NCBI GenBank assembly: GCA_028564705.1
Contig: JAPXFQ010002738.1
Span: 434,001-498,000 of the forward strand
Origin: Apricaphanius iberus
Lineage: Eukaryota > Chordata > Actinopteri > Cyprinodontiformes > Aphaniidae
Reading direction: 5' to 3'
DNA: 64,000 nt
The notes under the pieces are model-generated. The model saw only the letters and a program-made list of their open reading frames with translations, had not been told where the DNA came from and made no database searches. Below, one piece after another: positions 9,686 through 21,700 of this stretch (positions are counted from its first letter, which is position 1; every line of letters starts with the position of its first letter). The position numbers and the translations under genes are program-made.

Positions 9686-12615
9686 ATGGCTTCAGCTCTT
9701 CTGTTCTCTCTGTTGATGTGTTGGTTGATGGCAGGAGTCGCAGAAACAGTAAGTCGGTAGTAATGAAAATAATAACAAGATGGATCTTAATAATAATAAT
9801 TCGAAATGTAACAATAGAAAATATACTCCTGACATTTTTCTGGTGTGTTCATGATTATGACCACAAGAGACAAAGATCATGAACTCATGACAATCTCATT
9901 TAATTTCTCCACAGACAGACACAGAAAATAATGATGGCCGTGGTCCTCCTGGACAAAAAGGTCCTCCTGGACAAAAAGGTCCTCCTGGACAAAAAGGTCC
10001 TCCTGGACCACAGGGTCCTCCTGGACCACAGGGTCCTTCTGGATCAAATGGTTCTTCTGGAACACCAGGCCCTCCTGGACAAAACGGTCTTCCTGGACAA
10101 AACGGTCCTTCTGGACCAAAGGGTCCTTCTGGAGAAAAAGGTCCTCCTGGACCACAGGGTCCTTCTGGACAAAACGGTCCTCCTGGACCAAAGGGTCCTT
10201 CTGGATCAAAAGGTTCTTCTGGACCACCAGGCCCTCCAGGACCAAAGGGTCCAGAAGGACCACAGGGACCAGCAGGACCAAAGGGTCCTACTGGACGACG
10301 GGGTCCAGAAGGACAGAATGGACCTCCTGGACCACAGGGTCCTCCTGGACCACCTGGTCCTTCTAGTCCCGGTTCTCCTGGACCAAACGGTCCTCCTGGA
10401 TCGAGGGGTCCTCCTGGACCACCTGGTGCATCTAGTCCCGGTCCTCCTGGACCAAATGGTCCTCCTGGACCAAAGGGTTATCCTGGACCACCTGGTTCTT
10501 CTGGAACACCTGGCCCTCCTGGACCAAACGGTCAAAAAGGTCCTCCTGGTCCTCCTGGTGCTAGTCGTCCCTGTCCTCCCGGACCACCTGGACCACCAGG
10601 TCCTCCCGGTACTTGTTCCAGTGGACCACCTGGTCCTCCTGGACCCCCTGGTCCTTGTCCTCTTAGACCACCAGGTTTGTGTCCTTTTATCCTCTGAACT
10701 ATTCTGTCTTCTCCTCTGGTCATTGATTTGTTTGCTTGTCTCTGGCCACTCGCCGGCAATCCTTCAGAACCTGAACTGTGTTCATATTAATTTGTATTTA
10801 CTGGGTGTTTATTTGCTAACATCTCAGCACCATGTTCTTTGGGTTGGACAACAAACACTTTATCCTGACCATGATTGCCTGTGAATCCAGTTTTTCTGCT
10901 TTACTTCAGAAAGGATGCGAAGATGCAACTTTGATGCTTCATCTGACTTCTTCTAACACCATGTTTTGTAGGATCGTCTTGGATCACCTGCCCTCCTGGT
11001 TGGACGGTGTTCCATCTCCACTGCTACCAATTTGTTGATACTCAGCTAGACTGGGTCAAGGCTGAGGTGAAACACTTTATATTGATTTATCTTGGTTGCA
11101 GTTAAACAATCAGACTTTTTTTAACACTCTGTTGGAGCTCAGCAGTGATGAAAAAGGCTGATTTTTTTTAATTCTAAAAATCTGAAATTCAAGCAGTGCT
11201 ACACTTATGGAGCTTTTGCAGTTCTGACTAGGAAAAGCTCTCTCTTAATTTTCTAGACTGTTTTAAAGGGGAATTTCTTTCTTTTTTTCAACCTGGACCT
11301 TATGTTTAGCTAATTTAAATTTTTCTTAATCACCCTGAGAATTTCTAGGCCAATTTGGACGTAATACACAATTACGCCGCAGCAGGACTGCCAGTCTGTG
11401 TTTTACCGCGGCAGATTCGCCTGGCTTTACAGTCCTGATGTACTGTAGACCTTGATTAATCAACTCCTATTTTCTTTCTCTTACGGCACACTAAAACACC
11501 CAAATTATTATTGACGGTGTAACTTTACAAACGGCACCCATACACAGCCTAACAAACTGTAAGCACTGTTTATATCAAGGGTAAATCTAAAGTAAAGCTT
11601 GTGAAATTGTGTTTTGGTGACAAAAAGTGTTTTCCCCTTAGAAAATTATTCAGTTTGTGTATTTTTACATTTAAATGTTTCACTTCGCTGCTGGTACACC
11701 TAAAAGTGAGTGCTTCCTTCACCCTTTTCCACTTGAATAGAGACCTGAGTTCAATTAATTACTTCCCTTGGTAAAGGTTTATCCACATTTTGAGTCTAGT
11801 TTCATGCTATTTGCCTCCTACTGAGAGGACACCTTTGATGTATCCTGTTTGGTTTCCTGGTCTATTGTCACCTCCAGGCAGAGGTGCACAGCCGGATCTG
11901 GTCTGCTGATGCACATGATGTTGAAGGTTTTGTCACTCTGCATCTAATCTTCCTCTTCAGCAATACTGCATTCACATCGGAGGAAACCTGGCTTCCATCC
12001 ACAGCGAAAAGGAGTATCAATTCATCAGGAATCATATCTATCACGTAACAGGATGCAACAGAAGGACCTGGGTTGGAGGCTCCGACGCAGTGGTAGTAAC
12101 GAGCAAATTTCCCTCTCAAACAAAAGATATTTAATATTCCGAATTGCTATGAAATACCTTAAACCTGAACTGACCTGAAGCGTGTTAGAGGGGTCCAACC
12201 TAAACCGTTTTTATTTCCTCAGGACGGGATTTGGCAGTGGAGCGACGGTTCAAAGAATGACTTTACCATGTGGGGCCCTGGAGAACCAAACAACCGTCAC
12301 ACAGAGAACTGCATGGAGATCAACTTTAAAGGTAGACACTAAAAACTCCTCTGTATATGAAAGAAATCGGAATCAGATTTGACTAAATGCATTCAGTATT
12401 CTGTTCATTATTAGTTCATCCCAAGAAAATGAATAAATCATCTGGTTCTGTTTTCACCCATATTACTCAGCAATTTATTACATCTCCTGTCAGCGCAGAA
12501 AGAAAAATTTCACACGTTTAATTTTATTATTTTTTTTCTCGTTTCAGGAAAAGATTACGTCAACAATGCCAGGTGCCACAGATATAACGCCTTTATCTGC
12601 AAAAGACATCCATAA
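9686..12615 (+). CDS. Secreted collagen-like C-type lectin (collectin-like)
   Basis: Six coding exons join in phase: 9686-9748, 9915-10674, 10972-11066, 11961-12092, 12223-12331 and 12548-12615, giving 408 codons. Residues 1-18 form a signal peptide ([18 protein letters not shown]). A short acidic linker precedes about 80 Gly-X-Y triplets (residues 28-274) with a few breaks and cysteines near the end. The CTLD (about 278-407) has cysteines at 281, 292, 309, 380, 396 and 404, the WVGG motif at 343, and EPN at 371-373, the mannose-type signature. The usual WND is replaced by VNN (391-393), so calcium binding at site 2 may be weak. Classical collectins have a coiled-coil neck and a CTLD in one exon. 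Here no neck is visible and the CTLD uses four exons, as in the neighbouring lectin. A soluble pathogen-binding lectin is inferred; the family name is left open. Confidence 0.88.
9936..10674 (+). repeat. Collagen exon minisatellite
   Basis: The collagen exon is built from near-identical 9- and 18-bp units of the type ggtcctcctggacca, with strong preference for the same Gly (ggt/gga) and Pro (cct/cca) codons. The low codon diversity suggests recent slippage or unequal crossing-over rather than an old, selected collagen. It also keeps other reading frames open, which explains long spurious frames on both strands. Confidence 0.8.
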
Positions 12616-12699
12616 CTCACATCCAGCTGGATGCCAAGCCTTGACAACTTCTGGGAGACATTTCATCCTGTCTGATTTTACTCTACTTGACATTATAAA

Positions 12700-12705
12700 A
12701 ATAAA
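12700..12705 (+). promoter_or_regulatory. Polyadenylation signal of the collagen-CTLD gene
   Basis: AATAAA lies about 85 bp after the stop codon of the lectin gene, a normal distance for a short 3' UTR. Confidence 0.6.
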
Positions 12706-12879
12706 TGTACAATTTTGTCAATGGATTGTGGTTTGATTCTAAAATTCAATGTCTGGTTTTAAAACAAAACTTCGTCACACACATCACAATCAGCTTTTTT
12801 TTTTTAAATCATGATTTCAAGTTTGAGATCACCAAACAATCTCTTCTATTAAACAAAATAACCTAAGTCAATAATAAAT

Positions 12880-12973
12880 GGTAAAATAGTATATGGCCTT
12901 GATTTGTATAGCGCTTTACTTAGTCCCTACGGACCCCAAACAAAAACACATTCACTCGCTGATGATGGCAAGC
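12880..12973 (+). repeat. Fragment of a dispersed fish repeat
   Basis: The phrase 'ttgtatagcgctttactta' and the following ggacc and cattcactc words match the better-preserved copy at 55.52-55.74 kb. The copy is cut at 12973 by a Tc1-like element. Confidence 0.55.
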
Positions 12974-12975
12974 TA

Positions 12976-13480
12976 CAGTTGCAACAAAAAGTATGCGAAC
13001 CCTTTGGAAAAATAGGGATTTCAGCACAAATTGGTTATGAAATGTGATTTGATCTTCATCCACGTCTCCACAATCAAGAATCACAGTCTGCTTAAACTGA
13101 TACCAAACAAATAATTATATGTTTTTATCAAACCTCCTCTGTAAACATTCAACATTCCCTAATGACATCTTCAAGAGCTAATGTGAGTCCGGAGTCAGCC
13201 AGCTGGAGTCCAATCAATTAGATGAGACTGGAAGTGTTGGAGAAAAGCTGCTCTGCCCTATAAAAAACATACACCAGTTTTGAGTTTGCTTTTCTCATTG
13301 CCTGATGTGAACGATGCATCTCACATAAGAGCTCTCAGAAGACCTGCAACTAAGAATAGTTGACTTACATAAAGCTGGAAAGGTTTATAAAAGTATCTCC
13401 GAAAGCCTTTATGTTCATCACGGTAAGACAAATTGTCTATAAATGGAGAAAGCTCTGTACTGCGACTCTCCCCACACTGT
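12976..13480 (+). mobile_element. 5'-part of a Tc1-like transposon
   Basis: It starts cagttgcaacaaaaagtatg after a TA, as Tc1-like elements do. A transposase start follows near 13315 (ATGCATCTCACA, then stops), continuing as EDLQLRIVDLHKAGKVYKSI. In-frame stops are present and the catalytic part is missing, so the copy is truncated and dead. Confidence 0.7.
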
Positions 13481-13626
13481 CAGAAATAGGGGTGCATAGA
13501 ATAGGTACATTACTGCGTCCCAAAGTACAAAACAGAAATTAACACAGTCTAAGGACAAATATTGGACCTCAGGGTAACTATTTGTACCTTTATTTATTGT
13601 CTGAACTGTGTATATGTGTTCCTCTG

Positions 13627-13790
13627 TGTGATGTATGATGAATGTGATATGCATACTATGACCAGTAGGTGGAGTTGACTCCTGTGTTGAGCTGAGTCTG
13701 TGTATAGATCAGAGACGACGAAGAGAATAAAGGAACACGAGTTGAGACCGAGACCAGATCTCCGTGTGTATTAATTCACATAACATTACA
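13627..13790 (+). mobile_element. Probable solo LTR
   Basis: The segment begins tgtgatgt and ends acattaca, an imperfect TG...CA inverted repeat. It is flanked by identical 5-bp repeats ctctg (13622-13626 and 13791-13795). It contains an AATAAA near 13.73 kb followed by a U5-like tail. These features fit one LTR left by recombination; the length of 164 bp is short. No internal retroelement genes are nearby. Confidence 0.6.
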
Positions 13791-13799
13791 CTCTGTACT

Positions 13800-16500
13800 G
13801 TAGTAAAAAGTACATTTTTGTACTATTTCTTGGATAGGAAGTCCTACAATTGTCAGCAAAAGATTCCTGTTAATTAATCTACAATCGTTAAAACACAAAA
13901 CAAGCACAGAGTTCATGGGAGGACACCACGGAGGAAGCTATTGCTGACAAACAAAAAACACTGCAGAAAACTTAAAGGGAAAGCTCGTACCAATTTTTCA
14001 TGTTTTATTACTAGCCCTGAGAAGTTCTGAGCCAGTTTGAGCCATTGAACAGTATTTACATCCTTGATCAGTGTACATCAGTAGAAGGGAAGTGGTCGGG
14101 GCAGTACAGATGCCACTTGTAATAAGGTTTAATCTGCTCCAAACACCTTAGTTTCACCATGTTTATAGGCCCTTTGGACTTACAAACACCTAGGAAGTGC
14201 TTCTTTATTCTCTTCTGGGCCGATTTGGGGGCTTAACAATAAAACACTGAGGAATCTGCCACGGTGTCTTCTACCGCGGAAGATCCGTCAGTCTTTTATT
14301 ATTGTTTTTTAAGGCCATTAGAGACTAGAAATCAGTTAAAGAGAGCCTGTGTTCCAACATAAAGTGGGAGAAAAAAAACAAATCTAAGACGGGTGAACTT
14401 GCCCACGAGTAGTTAAACTAGAGCTGGGTGATATGGCCTCAAATCGATGGTAATAATAATAATAATGATAATAATCTAAAGCATGTGCGGTAATGATATG
14501 TAATACAGTATATTCTTTTTTTTTCTTTATATATGTCAAAATGACTGTTTATGAACATCCTCTTTTTCCTGAAAAACTTCAAAAAGTTTTTTTTTTTTCA
14601 AAATAATGCACCCCTAAAATGATCACAACTAAATTAAAGATGAAGATATTTTAAATAAAAAAGAAGCTAAATAATATGAAAATAAAGTTCAAAATTGTCC
14701 TTTTTATCTACTGATTATACATTCAATACCACACAGAAAAAAACTTGAACATATTTGAATTAAAAATGCTTAAGTTCAACAGATTTGTTTTCAGTTAAAT
14801 GGAAAACAAACTTCAAAACTTCAATATCTACTATGAAAAGAAACAGTGAACATCAGTATCCTTGTGTACCTTTTTTAAAGGTATGTAGGTACATCTTGGT
14901 GAAATCTTAAAAATGCATCACCCCGCTGAGGTGGTATAGTCAAAAATCATACGTTTATATAATTTCTACCTTATACCTTTTATATTGCCCACTACTACGT
15001 AAAACTACCTAAAGTTCTTAGGGCCTTATTTATCAAAATTCAAAATAAAGAGCGAAAAATGCGAACGGTGCAAAACATTTGCACGAGTGTGTGGTCTTTC
15101 TTTTGCAGTTGATCTACTAAGATTGCGTGTGTAATTCATAACAGGTGCAAAGACCAGTGTCAAAAGGAGGACTTTGTGTCCGCTGCTGTGTGCCAGCCTT
15201 TCTGCCCCATGCACTGAACCACATCCAAAGTGAGGAGGAATGGGATTCATATTGCGTATTTGGCGAAAAGAAGGGGGAAAAAACACATACATGTCAAGTT
15301 AGGGCTATAGGGAGTTAATTTCTATTAGGACAGAATGTCTGTGAATTATATTTTCCGCTTTAATAAATAAACTTACTGGTGTACATCCGCCGCTCTCCGC
15401 TCCATGCAGGCACCATATTCCAGAGTAAGATTTTTTTAAACTACAGGTTGTCCAAAACAAGGCTGCTCACTTAGTTCTAAGGTGCTGACTACAGTGCATC
15501 ACAGGAATTGAATAAATTATCTAAAAGTATTAAACTAAAGGGAATGTATTCTGAAAAAAAATCAAAATATATACATAATTTCAGTTTAGGACCTACCTGA
15601 ATGTTCTAGTTATCTTTTTGACAGTCGAAAATTTTACAACTTAATTATATCAATATTTTCTGTGTAAACTGAAGCGTATGATTTTTCTTTGTTTGTAAAA
15701 AGGTCCAATTTATATGTTATGACACTTTTTTTTGGAAAATTAAGGGAAAATTGACATTTGAAATTAGAGTGTTAATCAGTATTAGTTTGGAAAGTGTGTG
15801 AATTATATGTTTTGTTTGTCAGTAATAAACTTATGTTGAATGTGGTGGCATACATTTAAGTCATGCCTTTCAGAGGAAGTAAAAATAATAATTTGATCAA
15901 TCAATCAATCAATTAATAAATGTTATTTATTAAGAACCTTTCATGCAATGAAATGAAGTTCAGTGCTATATAGAATAAAAATCACCCCCACATATATCCC
16001 CCCTCCCCAACCCCTATAGACACAAACAAGTTAACATTTTTACCCCCAATCATATCTGAGCGCAGAGATTGCAAAGGTTTAAGGAACTGAGTGACACTTT
16101 CTTGCTGTATTTTATAAAATAAATAAAAGGTAGTTGTGGTATAAAACTATATTACAAATAGAGTAGCTACACACGTATACCTGGTTTGGAAATAAAAAAA
16201 TAAAAAAGAAGCAAAAGAGGAATCAGACTGATCATAAAAATAAAAAAAAAGTTTTAAAAAAGAAATTCGTGTTGAAATGAAAACTCTTGTTCATTATATT
16301 TTACTTCATAATTGCAATCGCAACTTCCTGGTTAAACTATACCCACTTCCGGGTTAGGTCCCGCCCACTCAGAGTGGAGATAAAGGTAATTCATATAGTT
16401 TTTTTTTTTTTTTTTTTTTTAAAAAGGTAATTCATATAGTTAACAGATGCAGATAATGTTGTCGTGGCTTATCCCAAATTTTAGGCTAATATCAAAACTC
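13800..16500. other. Gene-free stretch with repeat debris
   Basis: No exon was recognised. Pieces of foldback-type repeats are present at 14.0-14.3 kb, similar in wording to 11.27-11.47 kb inside the lectin gene. There is a degenerate hAT-like patch near 14.42 kb and AT-rich low-complexity sequence to 16.4 kb, including a T run at 16.40-16.42 kb. Confidence 0.45.
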
Positions 16501-16514
16501 GCTTTTCTCTCTAA

Positions 16515-17090
16515 GGTCACGTCCACACTAAGCCGGCTAATGCCTTAAACGTATAATTATTTAGTCTACACCCCCCTTTCGTCCACACTAACCCGGCGTC
16601 GTTTAAGGTCTGTGGCCGGATAACTATTAGCCGGGTAAGAGAGCCGTGTAAATCTTAATTCAACGGCTAAACGAGCTAGTGTGGACAGCTTCCCCGGAAA
16701 ATGAAAGGAAGTGGCGTCAATGAATGCTGCGTCAACAACAATACGACACTACACACAAAGGCAACAGCGAAGAGTAATAAATCGATCTCCTCGTCTGTCC
16801 ACACGAAAAACTCTCTCTTCTTCTGAACAGCTATTGTTCTCTTCGGTTAACGGGACAAGCAGATATGTACTGTGCTGTAGAGCTTCTTGTATAAATTATG
16901 TAGGCGCTGGCGTCACGTAGATTATACACGTGTTTTGTGCGTCTTTTCGCGAATGCCCAGTATTTGCACAGGTCGGTGTGGGATTGCGCAATCATGGGAC
17001 CTTAAACGGGGCGTAAATGCTCGTGTTGAGTGGATAACATTAGGCGTCTAACTCCCCGTATAACTTTATCGGCTTAGTGTGGACGTAGCC
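16515..17090. mobile_element. PIF/Harbinger-like MITE, 576 bp
   Basis: The terminal inverted repeats read ggtcacgtccacactaagcc on the left and ggctacgtccacactaagcc (reverse complement) on the right. A 3-bp taa duplication flanks both ends (16512-16514 and 17091-17093). TWA duplications are typical of PIF/Harbinger elements. There is no transposase inside. Confidence 0.75.
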
Positions 17091-17099
17091 TAAGATTCT

Positions 17100-17450
17100 T
17101 GAAAACGTTGTTCACTCTCTGCTCCAGGATTACTTGACGAATGAATTTTTTTTAACAACTTTAACGACATTTCAGAAAAATTTCAACCTGGTTTTAAAAC
17201 CACTGAAAGTGTTCCTTTAAAGAATTTTAATGACCTTCTTTTAATAGCTGGTTCTGGCAGTTGACCCGCTCTGGTTTTACTGGATCTGTCGGCTGCCTTT
17301 GTCAGTGTCGACCACAACATTTTGTTGTCCCGCCTAGAGCTGAGTGTGGTTTAAATCCTACCTACACAAGAGGTCATTTTCTGTTAATTTGGGCCCTTTT
17401 ATCTCCAGTGGCAGTGAAGAAAAATGGTCAGTCTGTGCACCAACAGTCTA
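17100..17450 (+). repeat. LINE reverse transcriptase fragment
   Basis: At 17.28-17.34 kb a frame reads LDLSAAFVSVDHNILLSRLE in near-contiguous form, the palm motif of L2/CR1-like LINEs. Stops and shifts surround it. Confidence 0.65.
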
Positions 17451-17509
17451 AGCCTGTAAGCAGCATATTGTCTGAGAAAAACAAGTTAATTGCTCTAATG
17501 GTACATTTT

Positions 17510-18640
17510 TAGTTCAAAGAAGTTTAGTTTATTTTCCTTAACCTGGACCTTATTTATAGCATCATGTTCACCTACTCACCCAGACACGTTTCAAGCCACT
17601 TGGAGTCCTTCGCTGGATGTTCGCGATCAGCGTATATCCATATAATGGGAGTCAATCAGAGCAGGAGTTTGGTAATAGGGCATTATCTGCCACAAAACTC
17701 CATTCAACTGATGTTTTGTTCTTCATAGCTGCTACTATTCCCCTCGGAGTTCAGAGTTTCTCTGAAAGGCTTCTCCGTTTGCCTGCCAGCTTTGAATCCA
17801 GCTACACTCACAGGTAATCTCAATAACACCGCTACCGTCCGCCATGACAGTTCTAGTCTGAGCTGGACTTTCACTCTGTGCTCTACAGCGGCAGACGGTT
17901 AGACAGAACTACTGCAGACATCAATATGGTTCACGTTACTCCAATTCCTTCCTCCCTGCACTGGTTGTCAGTTCATTTAAGGTTTTATTTTAACATCTTA
18001 ATCTTTTTTTTTAAATGTTTAAATGGTCTAGCGCCTCCTATCTGTCAGAGCTTTTAATCTCCTATGCCCCTAGGAAGACGCTGAGATCGGACACTCAATT
18101 GCTTTTAGTTGTTCTGAGATCTCGGCTTGTAACCCGTGGTTACATAGCTTTTTCTGTAGCTGCTTTTAGGCTATGGAATGCTCTCCCACTCAGGTTAAGA
18201 AAAGCAAGCTCACTAGAAACTTTTAAAGTCACTTTTAAAGACACATCTTCTAAAATCCTCCAGTGGATTAGAACCCACCAAAAAAGCTGTGTATTGTTTG
18301 CTGTATATCTGTTGAATTTATTTATTCATTATTATTTTTTGTTGTTTATCGGGACACTTATTGAGTTCTCCATTTTATCATCTGTACAGCACTTTGGTCT
18401 CCCTGGATATGTAAAGTGCTATATAAATAACGTTTCTTCTCATTATTATTATTATTATATTTAGAAGTGGCTCTTCACTTTACCTGCACCCACGACTGAG
18501 ATAATATGGATGTACGCTGATCGCGACTGATCTTAACTTCTCCCGAAGGACTCCAAGTGGCTCCAAACTATTATTATAAATGTAATGCATGCTTTAAATA
18601 ATGTCCAGGTTGAAAAGAACCCAAACTTCCCCTTTAAACA
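17510..18640. repeat. Foldback (long inverted repeat) element split by LINE sequence
   Basis: The left arm (17.53-17.68 kb) and right arm (18.49-18.63 kb) are inverted copies sharing 'gccacttggagtccttcg' and cgatcagcgta words. The same family forms a cleaner element at 58.2-58.97 kb. Between the arms lies a LINE C-terminal fragment that does not belong to the foldback. Confidence 0.6.
17930..18465 (+). repeat. LINE 3' end with reverse transcriptase C-terminus
   Basis: The frame at 18015-18464 contains SYLSELLISYAPRKTLRSDT, FSVAAFRLWNALPLRLRKAS and SLETFKVTFKD, the standard C-terminal block of L2-type LINEs. It is followed by a gcactttggtc...gtgctatataaata tail. The copy is 5'-truncated. Confidence 0.75.
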
Positions 18641-18745
18641 AAGAACTTCATGTTTGCTAAATGCTTTAGAAAATCATGTTGAATGTCAAGAACAACATTT
18701 TTGGCTGGAGTTCCTGTTAAAGCTTCCTTCTTACGGGAAATAAAC

Positions 18746-21700
18746 ATGAACCATCATCAAATGTTCAGCGTTCTGGAAACAAAAGCACCAACAAGCTATA
18801 TAGGGTTCATTCTCCTCACTGGGATGATCGGCGTCAAGATTTCCTCCAGCAGAGGTAACATCTAAAAGCTTCTCTTCTTTCACTTATATTTTTATTCTGA
18901 TGTTATACTGAAGCTGTTTAGCATCCAAACAGTTGTTCTGGATGGATTCATTGGGTAATTTAACTTTAACATCTCCTTATATAGCGCCTGGCTTTCAGTT
19001 GGTGTTCCTCCTCGGCTCCATCATCGGCCTCTTGACTCTTAGAGCTGTGAGTATAAGTAACCGTGATTATTTCAGAAAAATGGTGAAACTGACACAAGGA
19101 TGACTAACTTAGGACCAACTATAGGTCCTAAGTTAGGACCTATAGTTCGTTTTCACTTTCAGCTGGCGCCTGTAAAGCTGAAAGTGAAAACGAAGCAGGT
19201 TGGTGCTTCTGTTTCTTTCCCCCAGAACCTTCAGTATCAGACTGAATTTATATCAGATAATTTTCCTGAAGATAATTATTGTTATGATACATTTTTCAAA
19301 ACTAAAAGGTCCGGATTGCAGTCAAAAAATCTAAAGTATTGTTTTCATAATTATATAATTATTAGAATTATTTTTTTTGTACTTGAAATTAATCTCACTC
19401 GAGAATTTAATTGGCTTTTTTGGAAAATGCAAACAAGAAACAAAAACAGTTGAAATCAACTGCAACACGAACGCCACTCGTGATTTATTAAAAAACAAAA
19501 GAGAAACAGATGGAAAATATCCGCTTCTAATGAAAGCTGCATTTTATAAGATGAATTGACGAAACTAACCCAGCAGACTAAACAAGAGCTGAAGATCTTA
19601 GATTGTTTCTGAGAAACAACGCTCACTCAAAATAAAGCCAATCTTTTGACCTCGGTAGAGAAAGGAAAACTTTTTCTCTGTCAACACACCGTTAGCTGCA
19701 TGCTATCAACTGTTTGTTATATGCTTGATCATTTCTTCTACCTGTTTATAGTTGCAGCGTCTGACTGTCCCGCTCGTTGTCCTTCTGGTTGGACACAGTT
19801 CGGCTCTCGCTGCTTCATTTTCTACTATCAGACAAGGTCGTGGACTGATGCAGAGGTACTGAACAGATTGAGTCAGTTTGATCGATTTAATCAGCAACTG
19901 AGCAGCAAAACGATGATCCCTGTAATCTTCAGCAGGACTCAGACCACTTTAAGTGAATCATCGAGCGATTTTCTGAGACCCTAATAAAACAAATTTCCCC
20001 TCTTCCAGCTGAGAATTAATAAACGTCAACTATCAAGAATGAGTATTTACATATCCTACTTCTAATATGTTTACATAAAAAAATTAGCAGCTGAGGATCA
20101 AGTGATTCTGGCCTTTATCTTATCAAACCAGGTGTGGACGTTAAATGATAGTATCCAAATGGCTCTACTGGGGCTGAATTACATACTGAAAATTTACCTA
20201 TGGTGAAATGTATGACTGTAACCGACGTCAATTTCCATTTGTCTGTATGGTTTGAGATAATGGTGGCTAATGATGGAAATTTCAGTGCAGTGCAGATGCT
20301 GAAGTGAGAAACCCCCCAGAAAAGTGAAAAGACGCATTTAAAAACATTTTAAAGATTTTTAGGATATTATAAGCAATTGTTGGTGCCATAATGAAAAGTA
20401 ATGAAGTGTTCAATTTAAGGTTTTGGGTCAGGTGTGGGGATATTTTATGGGGGAAAATCTGATATTTAATCTTTTATATCATTCTGTTATCACTAATAAA
20501 ACATACTTTTACTCAACAACATCCAGTCTAAGGATATCTGATATTTTCCCTTTTAGAAATTTTGCATTTCTATTGGCGGAAACCTGGCCTCTATTCACAG
20601 CTCAGATGAGAACAGCTTCATCAGTGAGATGGTGAAGCGAGTGACTGGTAGTAATCGCGAACCCTGTATCACAGGCTATGAAGCGGTCTCTGTAAGTCCG
20701 ACAGACACACAGAGTGGTTGGTGCAACTCCACCGGTCAGAGATACATGAATTCTTCCTCTTTGTTCTTCTATCAGTGTGTTGTATTACGTTTTCTTTGCT
20801 GCTCTTTCTCACCAGGATAATACGTGGCTGTGGAGCGATGGGTCAAGCTTTGATTTTCAGCACTGGTACACGAACCAGCCGGACAACAGAGGAAATTGCC
20901 TGGAAATAAACTATGGAGGTAAATGCTTATTTAATGAACTTTAAAATTGTTATTGTTTCTTTTCTGGACATATATAAACAAATGAAGCTCCTGTTTACAG
21001 ATAAAACTGGTGCATCGTTCATAATCAGAACATTTACACACTGAAATATTAGCATAAAGCATTACAGTGAAATGACTGCCCAGGTGAAAAAGAAATGCAC
21101 TAAATTTACTCAGAATTGACATACTTTTGTGTACTTGAAGCAACACTAATCATCATTATACTTCAAGTGTGTTCATGATTAGTTAAATTGAAGCATGCTA
21201 TTTTGGAACAACTTATTTTGTACTAAATATATTTTAATAGTAATTAAATTGTAGTAAAACTCAACTTTAAGTGTATTTAGTATACTTTTATGTGCTAAAA
21301 TGGAACAATTTAAAATATATTTAGTATACTTTAAATATATGGTTTTACATGTACTAATATATACTTAATTAGTAAAATTAAAGCATACTTTGTATTGTAG
21401 GTAGTGTACATTCAGAATCATTTGTTAACATACAAAAAATATATGAACTTTATATTACCTATATATTGTTAATATGCTAAAATGTTTAATTATCATATCA
21501 GTTTATTTCAAACTATAAGAGAATATACTTTCATACATGAAATTATTACTAAAATTGTATTATTTATTTATTTATTATGAAAATTAAGTTGTGCTTTTTC
21601 ACAAGATGTCTGTTTTGGTAACTTTGCTTTGACTCACGGTTCTGTCAGGTTTTTCCCAAGTCAATCATGGGTAATTTCTTCTGTTTTCCTGTTGAACACA

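Noticed and set aside
10206..10759. Minus-strand collagen-like and Arg/Ser-rich frames
   Set aside because: The repeat is nearly symmetric in ggt/acc and gga/tcc content, so the reverse strand also yields repeats. No start, splice or domain context supports them.
9931..10884. Long plus-strand frame of Leu-Leu-Asp-like repeats across the collagen exon
   Set aside because: It is a shifted reading of the collagen minisatellite; the glycine-triplet frame has the signal peptide, splice sites and CTLD continuity.
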